Shown here: positions 10,487 to 21,922 of the stretch, in pieces
Layout: each line of letters begins with the position of its first letter
How positions within the stretch are numbered: position 1 is the stretch's first letter
Source: Lyophyllum atratum
Taxonomy: Eukaryota; Basidiomycota; Agaricomycetes; Agaricales; Lyophyllaceae
Direction of reading: 5' to 3'
Length of the DNA: 64,000 bases
Assembly (NCBI GenBank): GCA_014905825.1
Contig: JACGCN010000047.1
Span: 124,001 to 188,000 of the forward strand
Notes under the pieces: generated by a model
Databases searched by the model: none
Seen by the model: only the letters and a program-made list of their open reading frames with translations
What the model was told of the DNA's origin: nothing
Program-made: the position numbers and the translations under genes

Positions 10487-11795
10487 AGCGAGCGTGCAGA
10501 GTTCGCGGGAGGATTTCTGTGACTTTGGCTGTGCATAGTTGACTCTTGATAGCTCTTGATGTATGCTATGAATCTGACAGGGAACGGCGTGTCATCAGTT
10601 GCAGCACTGACAACGCGTCAAGTGCTTCACAACGACCGCACTGTGGTGAGGCCGTGCGACGTAGAGGTGCCCTACGGATACCTGGCCCAGGAGTTGGTAT
10701 GGGGAAATGTTTAATGTAGTCGAAGAGCCGTGGTTCGTGGAAAAAACCTTGCGTCATAAACTCTCCGTGGCTCCTCACAACTTGGATAATTATAGTCACG
10801 CCGAGGTCCCTGTTGATTCAGATGAACAAGTGACGCGCAGTCAACTCGTTGACAGCTTGAGGTCCCATGTCTCTCGTGGTCTCCGGTGGGAATCGAACTT
10901 AGCAAACGAGCACCCGGATATTCGCTTGGCCTGGGCGATACAAATTATTGGCGAGAAGACGATGAGTCGTTCAAGACACGCACCAATTCACTCACAGTCC
11001 AGCCACTCTAGTGGCCAGCCATTACTGCAACGTTGAACTCCTGGTATCTTCCAGTTAGCGATCCTTCAGGTAGCGGTAGTCTTCCTCGTGACGGCTCAGG
11101 AGTCTGATAGCCCAATCGACCGATGCATGTGGAAAACAGAGGTTCTTTGGCTTCTCATTGCCGCCGTTGACGCGTTGACGGTGCCAGGCAATATTCTTCA
11201 GACAAGTCAGATCAACAAAAATTCCCACGGCCAATCTCCACCTCCACCTCGACCCCCACCATTGTTATCGGTAGTAAGTCGCGCAGGCACATAGAAAGCG
11301 AAGGCTCTGGTAAGGAACAGCCCCTTTGAAATATACATCCTCACCAAAATCTGCACAGATCAACATGGCTAAAAATCAAGATACCTCAAATACCTGTGTA
11401 GTAATTTTCCAGAGAATTCGACTCGTTGCATGATAGAAAAAGAAGAAATGGTCAATGGTTCGAATTCAATGGAACGCCTTCCGTCAAATCCTTGCTCGTC
11501 ATTAGGATTTCGTGCTCACGGCATCTTGAGTGCAGCTGAGCAGCTGACGTCGAGATTTCTCACACGAACACCCTAGGCCCCCGTTGGGCTCCCGTGCTGA
11601 CGCGTTCGAAGGCAAATGGAATCGTAAGCATCGAGCGTTGACCTCAATTTCAGAAGCATCCTCTTGTTATATTTGGGGTTAGCACATGTGGTCGGCGCCA
11701 ACGTCTAAATTCCTTGGACCACATGCACCCGTCGTGGAATCGTTACAAAACCTACAAGAATCGGTGGCGAAACTCAACTCACTCTTCATATCAAC
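10487..11795. other. Intergenic, possible fragment of a third duplication unit
   Basis: No gene is supported. The stretch 10540-10680 matches the upstream flank of F-box copy A. A short block near 10909-10933 (ATTCGCTTGGCCT) matches 9058-9082, which could mark the edge of a further unit. Confidence 0.4.
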
Positions 11796-14098
11796 ATGCT
11801 TCTGATCGCCCTCCCTCTTCTGTTGCGAGTTGTGGGCGTGATCACAGCGCCAACAGCCCCGATAATCGACCTTGGATATGCACAATACGAAGGGACTCTC
11901 GATCCGACAACTGGAAATACTGTATTCCTTGGGATGCGCTATGCTGCACCGCCGACAGGTAGGATTCCGTTTGCTCATATGTTGTAAAGCTCAAAATGTT
12001 CATATCAGGCAATCTCCGCTGGCGAGCCCCCCAAGCGCCTGCGACCGTCGCGGGGGTCCGACAAGCCAATGCGCAACCACCTTCGTGTAACGTTGCAGGT
12101 TTTGGGCTTTCTCCACCCGAGCCATTATCTCAACAAGTGCTTGAAATCCAAGGTGCCACTGTCGAGTCAGAGGACTGTCTCTTCCTTAAGTAGGTATTTA
12201 GTTCACACCCTTTGCCGACCTAACGTCCTGCTAGCGTCTTCACCCCAGGATTTCCGACTGATCCTACAGGAAGAAGGCCCGTAGTGGTTTGGATACATGG
12301 GTAAGCACGGCCTGCGTCGATTTTCTGAAGTCGGATTCGTAGAACTCATGACAAAATGCAGGGGTGGATACCAGGAGGGCAGCGCCTCTACATTCAACGG
12401 ACAAGACCTCATCCGCGAAGCCACTGGTGGGGTGGTTGCTGTTGTGATCCAATACCGCTTGGGTGCTTTCGGCTTTTTAGCCGGAAGTAAAGTCAAAACA
12501 GGCGGCGCTCTCAACGCAGGATTATGTAGGCCCTTGATTGATGCCCACAGTTCTTACTGAAGGCTAATTACGCAAACTAGTGGACCAACAATTCGCTCTT
12601 CAATGGGTTCAGGATCATGTGGGTCGGGCCATTGAGGTTTGACTCGTCGACTCAGCCTGTATCAATAGATCGCACAGTTTGGTGGCGATCCGAAGAAGGT
12701 GACAATCTGGGGAGAATCCGCCGGTATGTCTTTCGACTTCAGTACCACCATGTTACATCCTTATCGTTCCTTTACCAGGTGCTGGCTCAGTACTCCAACA
12801 TGTTATTGCCCATGATGGGAAGACCAATCCTCCGCTCTTCAGAGCAGCTATATCAAGCTCGAGCTACCTACCACCTCAGTACGACTTCGACGATTCGATT
12901 CCCGAGGTTAGTGATGACTTGTCATCCTCATCGAACATCAACAAGTTAACCTTCGTTGATTAGGCGCAGTACAGCAACTTAGTCTCCCTGACCAAGTCAG
13001 CGCCATCGTTCTCCACTCTATGAAAACAAAGACTGACAAACATTTACAGTTGTACCTCCTCCGCGGACACTCTTACTTGCCTTCGAAGGGTAGATATTGC
13101 AACGCTGCAGGCAGCGAATGTCAATATCTCCACCAGCGCGGTCTTCGGAACGTTCGTATTCGTCCCAGTTGTTGACGGGACGTTGATCACACAGCGTCCA
13201 ACTTTGGCTTTGAAACAACGGAAAGTCAACGGGGTACGTTTTGCTCATTAAAATGTCCCCGTTCGTCGAATCCTAATAGTCCGCATAGTTAGCGCTATTG
13301 ACGGTCACGAATACCTTCGAAGGCTTCATTTTTGTCGACCAGAACTCGACGATACAGATTCCGGCATATATTGGCCAGCTATTCCCAAAATTTGGAACCC
13401 GAGAGATTACTAGAGCAGCTGCCTTGTATGCAAGCCTGGGCACTCCTATCTCTCAGGCTGACGCTATCATGGGAGAATGTAGGTCCATTAGCTCGTCGAC
13501 CGTTTAAACCATTACTAATATGTGTCTTCACAGCTATTTTTAAATGCCCAACGTACTCTCTACTGCGCCCATTCTCTGGACGGTCGTGGAAGGTGAATTC
13601 AGCCCCTATGTATCATCAGATACGCCCAGGACTAAGACATGTTCCAAAGGCAGAATTTGCCATCCCACCAGCGCATCACGGAGATGATATTCAATACTAC
13701 TTCCCCTCGTATGCCCCGTCTTATGACCATTCTCACCTGGGAGGGACCTGACATCTTTTATAGGCAAACTCCGTCCAGGTTCCCAGCGTACAATAACACT
13801 GCATTCGATAGAGCATTTTCTGAACAGTTTTTGGACTTCGCCATGAAGTTGAACCCCAATGTTAAAGCGCGCCACCCGTTGAATATAATTCCTCCGTGGA
13901 ATACATGGGACATTAAGATTACCGAGATGCTCTTCAACAGGACTGCTGATGGGGCGCCTCTTGTTAAGGCGACTTCAACATCTAGCACCTTACTGGACAG
14001 ATGCGCGTAAGTCGTCGAGCCTTTCCCGTGGATTATTTGCCTGGTTTTGACAAGCCTTTAGGTTTTGGGAGAGTGTTGCTGCTCTATCTGCTCAGTAG
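11796..14098 (+). CDS. Secreted type-B carboxylesterase/lipase, copy 1
   Basis: Fourteen exons: 11796-11958, 12009-12189, 12235-12300, 12362-12525, 12581-12618, 12669-12723, 12779-12906, 12964-12995, 13050-13233, 13289-13478, 13534-13592, 13650-13708, 13764-14006 and 14062-14098; 532 residues. A signal peptide opens the protein (MLLIALPLLLRVVGVITA). It has the alpha/beta-hydrolase features of the Candida rugosa lipase-like family: an HGGGY oxyanion loop, nucleophile Ser in GESAG, Glu in NTFEG and His in HHGDDI. Length is normal for the family. It should hydrolyse carboxylic esters outside the cell; fatty-ester versus sterol-ester preference cannot be read. The C-terminus CAFWESV is shared with copies 2 and 3. 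It is the most diverged of the three. Confidence 0.88.
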
Positions 14099-14449
14099 GA
14101 GGCGGTTCAAGTTTGACTGTTCAATGTAAAGTCGTGGTTCTTGATCTGGCTAAGGATGAGATTATCTCCAAGGTGGGATTCGTCTATCGTTGCCGTCCCG
14201 AAGTGGTGAATTCGATGCACCCTGCGTTCCTCGTCATTCTGTGGACATAAGTTTCTCCGCTCGGCCCTTATCGGACCTTTTCCCGTCAAACACCTATTTG
14301 ATATATTTTGGGATAGAGCGCACACAATTCAGAAGCCCATACAACCAAAGGATCCCAGCTGACATGAGAAGCCGCCCTTCGGGGTTATGAAAAACCACAT
14401 AAAAAGCTGTCCGTTCCGTGGACATTCCACACACCCCCGCATAACTTCC
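14099..14449. other. Spacer between carboxylesterases 1 and 2
   Basis: No gene is seen. It should hold the copy 1 terminator region and the copy 2 promoter. Confidence 0.6.
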
Positions 14450-16764
14450 ATGGCTTTCGGTCGCAGTGTCTTCTTTGTCCTGTGGAGTGTTTTGGCATTC
14501 ATTCCTGCAGATGTCTTCGCGGTCACACTTCCTGTGGTCGATCTTGGATATGCCAAATACTCGGGAACATTCAATCAAACCACGAAGACTACTCAATTCC
14601 TCGGAATTCGCTTCGCAGCGCCGCCTACTGGTAAGCCCGTCGTCATGAACAATCACTTCAGCCCAACTTTGAAATCGTTCAAGGTAACTTGAGATGGCAG
14701 CCACTTCATCCGCCAGCGACAACCACCGGGATTCAAAAGGCGGAGACTGAGCCCGCGCATTGCTTCTTCGCTGGCCAGGGAAATGCTCCGGCGACTCCCT
14801 TTCGTGAAAACAAATTTAGAAAACGCGATCCGTTTTTCGCTTCCGAAGACTGTCTTTTCTTGAAGTTAATACTCTTTTTATATTCGCCGTCGATCCAAGC
14901 CTCACGAGACACAGTGTATACCTTCCTGGGCAGCTATCTCAGAGCAAGCCGCTCCCAGTCGTCATATGGATCCATGGGTATGTGGCGTCCTTCATGTTCC
15001 CATACATGACCGCTGACTTTTCCCTAGTGGTGGATACATGTCAGGAAGCGCGTCAGGATTCAACGGCGCAGATATCTACGATGGAAAGGACCTCATCCGA
15101 GAGTCGAACAACGGCGTCGTGGTCGTGGTTATCCAGTATCGTCTCGGTGTTTTTGGGTTCTTACCTGGGAAAGAAGTCAAGAAAAACGGCGCTCTGAATG
15201 CAGGACTGTGTGAGTTCTTTCTTGCTTCCGGTATGTTTCGAAGCTTAGGGCCTTGTCTTGTCAGTGGATCAGCAATTTGCTTTTCAGTGGGTGCAGAAAA
15301 ACGCGAGTACTTCTTGTCCAACAGACTTAGCGACTAATGAAAACAATTATGCTATAGATTCGGAAGTTCAATGGTGATCCCGCTCGAGTCACACTTTGGG
15401 GGCAGTCGGCAGGTAGGATTTCCCTTCCAATCGATCATGAACCGGCTCTTACAGTTTTCATAGGTGCCGGATCAGTCTTGCAACACGTTGTTGCCAATGG
15501 TGGAAAGACCTCACCCCCTTTGTTCAGGGCAGCGATCACTAGCTCGTCATTTCTACCTTCTCAATATGGTTACGGTGATCGCATTCCCGAGGTACTTGTT
15601 CGTACTCCACTTCCCATCTCTAAATTTTGACATCAAAGCAGATTTTATACAATGAAGTGGTTTCTCAGACCAAGTAAGTTTTTCAAAGCGTCGGCCCTGG
15701 GCAAAATGTTCATTAAGGAAACCGTATAGCTGCTCTTCTGCCTCCAATACACTCGCTTGTCTTAGAACGGTCGATGCTTTGACTCTGGAAGGAGTAAACG
15801 GGAATATTGGAAATAGTGGCTTTTTCGGCACTTTCGTATTTGTGCCCGTTGTGGATGGGGAGTTCATCAGAGAGCGACCGACGGAGGCATTGAAGCACAG
15901 AAAAGTGAACGGGGTATGTGTACCGCCGTCCATCGATAATCATGGTACAACTGATGAAAGTACATCCAGGACATCCTTTTGACGGTGACTAACGCATTCG
16001 AGGGGGCACTCTTCATAGATCCAACGAACCCACCGAATGTAGACGTGAGGAACTACGTGGCTCAGCTCTTCCCTAACTTCAATACCAAGGAAACTGCCGC
16101 CGCTGCAGCGCAGTATCAGAATGTTGGATCACCCCTTTTGCAGGTCACTGCGATAATGGGAGAAGGTTTGTTTTTCCTCAGTACTTGACCTTCGCTAAAA
16201 GATGATTGAATGGCCAGCAATTTTCATTTGCCCCTCATACTTCCTCTTACGTGCGTTTGGCGGGCGTGGGTTCAAGGTGAGCTCCCTAAGCGAAATAACC
16301 AGGAGCTTCGGAATTCTAACTCTTCGCCGCAGTCCGAATTTGCCATTCCACCAGGAGGACATGGCAATGACGTCGCTTACTATTTCCCTTTGTAAGCGTC
16401 TCTTACCAAAGTCCGTGTCTAGCTACTGGTTAACACTCGCAGGGGCAATGCACCGCCTTTTAGCAATCTCGCTTTTGATAAGGCCTTTTCTCAATCATTC
16501 TTGGACTTTGCGATGGCTCTGAATCCTAACGTGAAATGGGACTCTTCGAATATCACTCCAAAATGGGAATTATGGGCGGGTAAGACAGAGATGCTCTTTA
16601 ATATGACACAAAGTGGTCTTCCGGACATCCGCGCAATTCGAACATCGACTGCCCTGCTGGAAAGGTGCAAGTGAGTTTGTTCTGACGAACAAGAATGGTT
16701 GCGTAGATTAACATGATCCTCCCATAGCTTCTGGGAGAATGTGGCTGCTTCCTCAAGCCAATGA
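14450..16764 (+). CDS. Secreted type-B carboxylesterase/lipase, copy 2
   Basis: Fourteen exons: 14450-14630, 14684-14864, 14915-14977, 15028-15209, 15265-15302, 15358-15412, 15464-15591, 15642-15673, 15730-15913, 15970-16165, 16218-16276, 16333-16391, 16443-16670 and 16728-16764; 540 residues. It has a signal peptide (MAFGRSVFFVLWSVLAF), HGGGY oxyanion loop, nucleophile Ser in GQSAG, Glu in NAFEG and His in GGHGND. Every intron sits at the same codon and phase as in copies 1 and 3. Intron 5 has a non-canonical GC donor (GCGAGT at 15303), where copies 1 and 3 have GT. The start is the Met that heads the signal peptide; an in-frame upstream ATG at 14387 adds 21 polar residues and is less likely. 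It is closest to copy 3. Confidence 0.88.
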
Positions 16765-17296
16765 ATAGAAAGACGAATGTCAAGAACGTTTTTGTATGTC
16801 CGGAATAACTTGCGTTTACAGATCTTTTGCAATTGTGCGGAAATGAGGCTGCCTCGGTTCATCAAAAAGCTCCTGCAGAGTGCTATCCTGTCCTGTCCTG
16901 TACAGGCGTCATATATGTCGAAATATCGAGACGCAGGACCTCTAATCTATTTTTTTCAATTCGCAGGCAAAGCAAGCCAGTTTAACTTGTTCAAAGTCAT
17001 CACTATGGAAGACGGTAACGCGGGGTCGTTGTAGGTCCGATCTTTTTGTCTAGATCAAATCGCATCATGACTTCCTAATCGGATTACTAGTAATCGTCAC
17101 CTGAGAATGACCAGTGGAAAGGTTAGTATGTACCCATCAAGGGCCAAGGCGCGTTCTCATCCCATCATTGGGATATGAGCGAATCACGCGGCACTAGAAT
17201 TCCCATCTGATGCGCCGAATAGGTTTCCACGACGTAGTGTATAAAGTATAGGCCAATCTGTAATGTATGGTCTTTTTTGACATCCCAGAACCTCCT
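16765..17296. other. Spacer between carboxylesterases 2 and 3
   Basis: No gene is seen. It contains a TATA-like element at 17240-17246 and a short CCTGT repeat near 16888-16901. Confidence 0.6.
17240..17246 (+). promoter_or_regulatory. TATA box of carboxylesterase 3
   Basis: TATAAAG lies 51 bp upstream of the ATG at 17297. The spacing suits a short fungal 5' UTR. There is no experimental or comparative support. Confidence 0.4.
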
Positions 17297-19630
17297 ATGG
17301 CGTTCGGTCGCATTTCTTGTGCGCTTTTGGGTGCGTTGGCATTCAATTCTGCAGCCATTCTTGCAGCCACAGTCCCTGTGGTAGACCTTGGATATGCCAA
17401 ATACTCTGGAACCTTCAACGAAACTACTAGAACTACACAATTTCTTGGTATCCGTTTTGCAGCTCCACCCACGGGTAAGCCACTGGCTATTCACGATTAC
17501 TTGAGTACCATTTGACATTCTCTAAGGTGTCTTGCGATGGCAACCACCTCATCCACCAGCGACTACCCCTGGAATTCAGCTGGCGACGAAGGAGCCTGCC
17601 GCATGCCTCCCCGCCGCTTTTCCAGGTATTGGAATGGCTCCGGAGACTCCTTTCTGTGAACATGAGTTAAGGAAACGGGACTCGTTTTCCACTTCCGAGG
17701 ACTGCCTTTTCTTAAAGTCGGTATACCCCGACGCTCCATCGCCCTTATAATAAGTCTTATGAAAGATAGCGTTTACCTTCCAGAGCAGCTCTCTCAGAAA
17801 AAACGGCTTCCAGTCGTTGTCTGGATCCATGGGTAGCATCATGATCATATGCTGGTTGTCAATAACACCGCTCATTAGCTTCCAGGGGTGGTTACGATAT
17901 GGGAAGCGCTTCAGGGTTCACTGGGACAGATTTCTTCGACGGCAGAGACCTCATTCGTGAGTCAAACAATGGCGTCGTGGTTGTGATCATCCAATATCGC
18001 CTTGGCGTTTTTGGTTTCCTGCCCGGAAAGAAAGTCAAGAAGGATGGTGCTTTGAATGCAGGATTGCGTACGTCAAACACCTACATTGCATGTACGTCAG
18101 CACTCAGCACCGGAGACAGTGGATCAACAGTTTGCCCTTCAGTGGGTGCAGAAATATGTAGGCATCCGTTCAGTTTGAAGCCTCCACAATTAACGACGGA
18201 ACCTGTAGATCCGAAAATTCAACGGCGACCCCACTCAAGTCACGATTTGGGGAGAATCATCGGGTAAGGTTCACCATGTATACTGGTAGGTATATCCTGA
18301 CCTACATACCGCCTTCCATACAGGTGCCGGATCTGTGCTACAACATGTCATTGCTAATGGCGGAGAGACTTCACCTCCCTTGTTTAGAGCAGCCATCACA
18401 AGCTCGACCTTCTTGCCGTCTCAATATGGTTATGGTGACCGCATTCCAGAAGTACGTGGTCGCACTAGGACTTCCTGTGCTCGGGATCTCTGACTGTGAT
18501 ACAGATACTATACAATGAAGTTGTTTCTCAAACCAAGTGAGCTTCGGAAGCAGTCTCGTTTCTTTGCAAAGTACTGAGGCTCGCTAAAGTTGCTCCTCCG
18601 CGCCCGACACGCTAGCTTGCCTAAGAACGGTGGATGTTCAGATTCTCGAGGCAGCCAATACGAAGATCGGGGCTAGCGGGTTTTATGGCACTTTTGTCTT
18701 TGTTCCAGTCGTGGATGGGGAATTTGTCAGAGAGAGACCCACGGAGGCGCTGAAAAGGAGAAAAGTCAACGGGGTGCGCACACACTGATACACTGAAAAA
18801 GCTTTGCGTCGACCACTAATGGCATGTATCCAGGATGTTATTTTGACCGCCACTAACACGTTTGAGGGATCTGCCTTCATCGATCCGAAGACACCTGAAA
18901 ATGTAGATGTGGGGAACTATGTAGCCCAGCTCTTTCCCAATTTTGGCGCAGAAGAGGTTGCTGCTGCTGTTGCGCAGTACCAGAGTCTTGGATCACCCCT
19001 CTTTCAGCTCGCGGCAATCATGGGGGAAGGTGAGTCGCCGCCGACAACGTCAGGGTTCGCGAGAGAATAACTCAAACGGCCAGCTATCTTCATCTGCCCC
19101 ACATACTTCCTCTTACGGGCTTTCGGCGGGCGTGGATTCAAGGTGAACTTGACAATCAGAGTACATAGTATCCGTGGATCTTCAACTTCCTATTGCAGTC
19201 CGAATTTGCCATTCCACCAGGCGGTCATGGAAGTGATGTGGCTTATTACTTCCCTCTGTACGTGTATTCCACGACCGTGACCGACCAGATATGTATAACA
19301 GCCCCACAGGGATAATGTGCCGCCTTTCGCGGACCCCGATTTCGTCAAGGCCTTCTCGCAATCATTCCTGGACTTTGCAATCACTCTGAATCCCAACGTA
19401 AAATCTGGCGGTTCGACTATCACTCCAAATTGGCCAACATGGGCTGGTGAGACAGAGATGCTCTTTAATAAGACGGAAAGAGGTCTCCCGGATATCCGTG
19501 CCATTAAAACGTCGAGAGAACTTCTGGAACGGTGCAAGTGAGTTGATCCTGACTGGTTGGCAGATATGACGAGTAGCGCTGATCGTCACAAAGCTTCTGG
19601 GAGAGTGTGGGTGTTCTATCCGGTCAATGA
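17297..19630 (+). CDS. Secreted type-B carboxylesterase/lipase, copy 3
   Basis: Fourteen exons: 17297-17474, 17527-17716, 17770-17832, 17886-18067, 18120-18157, 18209-18263, 18324-18451, 18505-18536, 18590-18773, 18834-19029, 19084-19142, 19199-19257, 19310-19537 and 19594-19630; 542 residues. It has a signal peptide, HGGGY oxyanion loop, nucleophile Ser in GESSG (Ser replaces the usual Ala), Glu in NTFEG and His in GGHGSD. Long stretches are near-identical to copy 2 (for example VVDLGYAKYSGTFN), so these two are the younger pair. It is convergent with the MFS gene ending at 19797. All three copies keep full triads and frames. Confidence 0.88.
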
Positions 19631-19796
19631 AGGGTGTGGTCAAGCATTGCTCCAGTGGCCGTAAAAGTCATTCACCAATTACAACTATCGTCGATAAACG
19701 AGGTTAATATCGCTCCTCAAACTTGACAAGAAATTGTGTTCGCTACATTGATGAGTAGATAAAGGTCTTGGATGTGGTAAGGGTATGCATCCGAAG

Positions 19797-21626
19797 TTAA
19801 TCGTCAGCCTCTTCCCACATCTCGTGAGGCAGACGGAGTCCAAGAAGTATGGCGAAGCATGACAAGACGAAGAGAACAGCATAAACAGCATATCCCCCAA
19901 GAAGGTTGTGCTCCGCAGAGGCTGCAAACAAGGAGGTCGCCATCGCTGGTCCGATTGCTCTTGCGATGGACACAGTCGTCTGTGAGAGGCCATTTGTCGC
20001 CCCTAACGAACGTTTGCTGGGCGCAGATGCCGTGACAAACATAAAGATACAGCCTTGAGTGGTGTAAGGAGAATAAGCGCAGGGTATAGTCAGCAGAGAG
20101 GTTTACATACCAAAAGCCATATCCATGAACACCATCAAGACGAGCATGACACCGATGCATATCCATGTGAACGCATTCACTCCATGATGCTGGGCGCTTA
20201 TGCTCATAATCGGGAATAGTGTAAAGATAGGCAGGAAAGTCGAGATCCCGTAGACGAAGACGCGTCTTTCTCCAAGACAACGAATGATCTTTGCAAAATA
20301 GAACGCTTGGAATACCCCGCAGAGGGCACCGTAAGATCCCATTATGTAGCCTATGGTGGCAGGGTCAAACCCCATGCCACCTATCTCGAGCGGCATCGCC
20401 AAAAATAGTGGGAGCAGCGCGCTGAGTAATATGTTGAGGAATGCGAGATACCCATAATTTGAAACGGATATGATGACAGGGTATACCAAGAGCTCTCGGA
20501 GCGAGAGGGGTTCATCACGAGAATGGGGGGAGGCAGTTTGGTCGTAAGCCAGACTAGACTGGGAAGTAGTGCGCGTCCGTTTCTTTGGCACAGTCTAGAT
20601 AACCATTGTGAGAACCTATAGAAAGTACGACGTATCATGGGTACGCAGCATACCTCCTCGAAGAACACGACCGTGAATGCAAATCCTATGAAGACAAAAC
20701 TCGACGTCGCGACACAAGGCAGGAAGTAAGGGTATTCTTTCCAGAATCTGGCCCCAAAGATGTCAGGGAACCGTTCAGCAGGTTTGGACAAAGAGCCTCC
20801 CATCAAGGGCCTGCAATAATGTTCAACACTGAGAAATGGAAAACTCATCAGGCGAGCATACCCCAAAGTGGCACCAGCTGCCCATACGACAGGCATAAGT
20901 GAAAACCCTTCAGCTCGATTGGACGAGTCCGTCAGTTCACCCATAACACTTTTCATGACGCCTGTGCGCGACAGCTTTAGTCAAGATGTTCGGAAGAGGA
21001 AAAGAAGCAACGGAACCGATGTTTCCATTCAGAAGTCCACACAAGCATCGGCTAAAAGGGTAATAATGTTACCTTGCGCCTCGGGCTGGATCTCAATCAG
21101 AGGGTGACTCACCTGACCACTAAACTAAAAAATGTCCGAGAGAGCCCGAAGCTCAACATCGACACGGCCAGTCCAAACAAGCCTATTAACAAGATTGGTT
21201 TTCGACCGACGTGGTCAGAGAGACGGCTCCATTGTAGGACGGTCATCGCTTCCGTAACGAAAAAGAGCGATTCCTACGTGAATGTATTGGTTAGATCCGG
21301 GATGAGAAAGATGGGTGGAAGAACTACGAACGATTAACCCAGCATAGTATCCAACTTTGCGTTCATCACCCCCAGTAATGTCCAACTCACTAACAAGCTA
21401 ATGAACACAGATGAGCGTGACTAAACCAGCGAACACTCATTCATGTTCTTACCTGGTTAATGTAGGGGTATATGGACATACTTGTTATTGGCTCGCAGAC
21501 TTGAAGGAAGAGGACGATTGATATCTGGAGCCATGGTAGAGGGTTCGGTTTTCTGCGTTTTTTGGATTGAGAGAGCAATGTAGTCTGTTCGTCAACTAGG
21601 AGCCCGTCGTCGCTCGTACTGGCCAT
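19797..21626 (-). CDS. MFS transporter, DHA1-like, paralogue 1
   Basis: Eight exons: 21626-21453, 21397-21332, 21273-21113, 21052-21018, 20961-20862, 20810-20654, 20594-20111 and 20053-19797; 477 residues, about 12 hydrophobic segments. The motif between TM2 and TM3 reads SRLSDHVGRKP, the classic MFS motif A of proton-linked antiporters. The segment NGNIGVMKSVMGELTDSSN and the loop PAERFPDIFG are typical of a fungal family related to plant zinc-induced-facilitator-like carriers (PF07690). The central cytosolic loop is Ser/Thr-rich (TRTTSQSSLAYDQ). It should sit in the plasma or vacuolar membrane. The substrate is unknown. The 35-nt exon 4 is short but restores the conserved NGNIGVMKS block. 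Confidence 0.85.
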
Positions 21627-21922
21627 GGCCGATGCAGAAGGAGTCGTGACAAACGAACAAGGGAAGTCCAGGGCTCAAAAAGGCTTCGAAGCTTTTCCCT
21701 TAACCTAAAGGCGCTAGCAAACTCTAAGGGTTCAACTGGGAATTTGCGACGTGCGCGATTGCTGCACAAAAGGTCGAGGAACTCACTCTGTCTGTTCAGC
21801 CTCAACGTATCTGCATCGTCCCATGCTCGCAGTTGCTGGTGGCTTCACACAGGAAACAACAATGAACAATTGTGACCGAAGCTATTCCGTAATCAGGCAC
21901 ACGAGATCACGATCGATCAATT

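Noticed and set aside
10880..10905. B-box-like GTTCGATTC on the minus strand, suggesting a tRNA
   Set aside because: The bases either side do not pair into a T-arm, and no convincing A box or acceptor stem was found.
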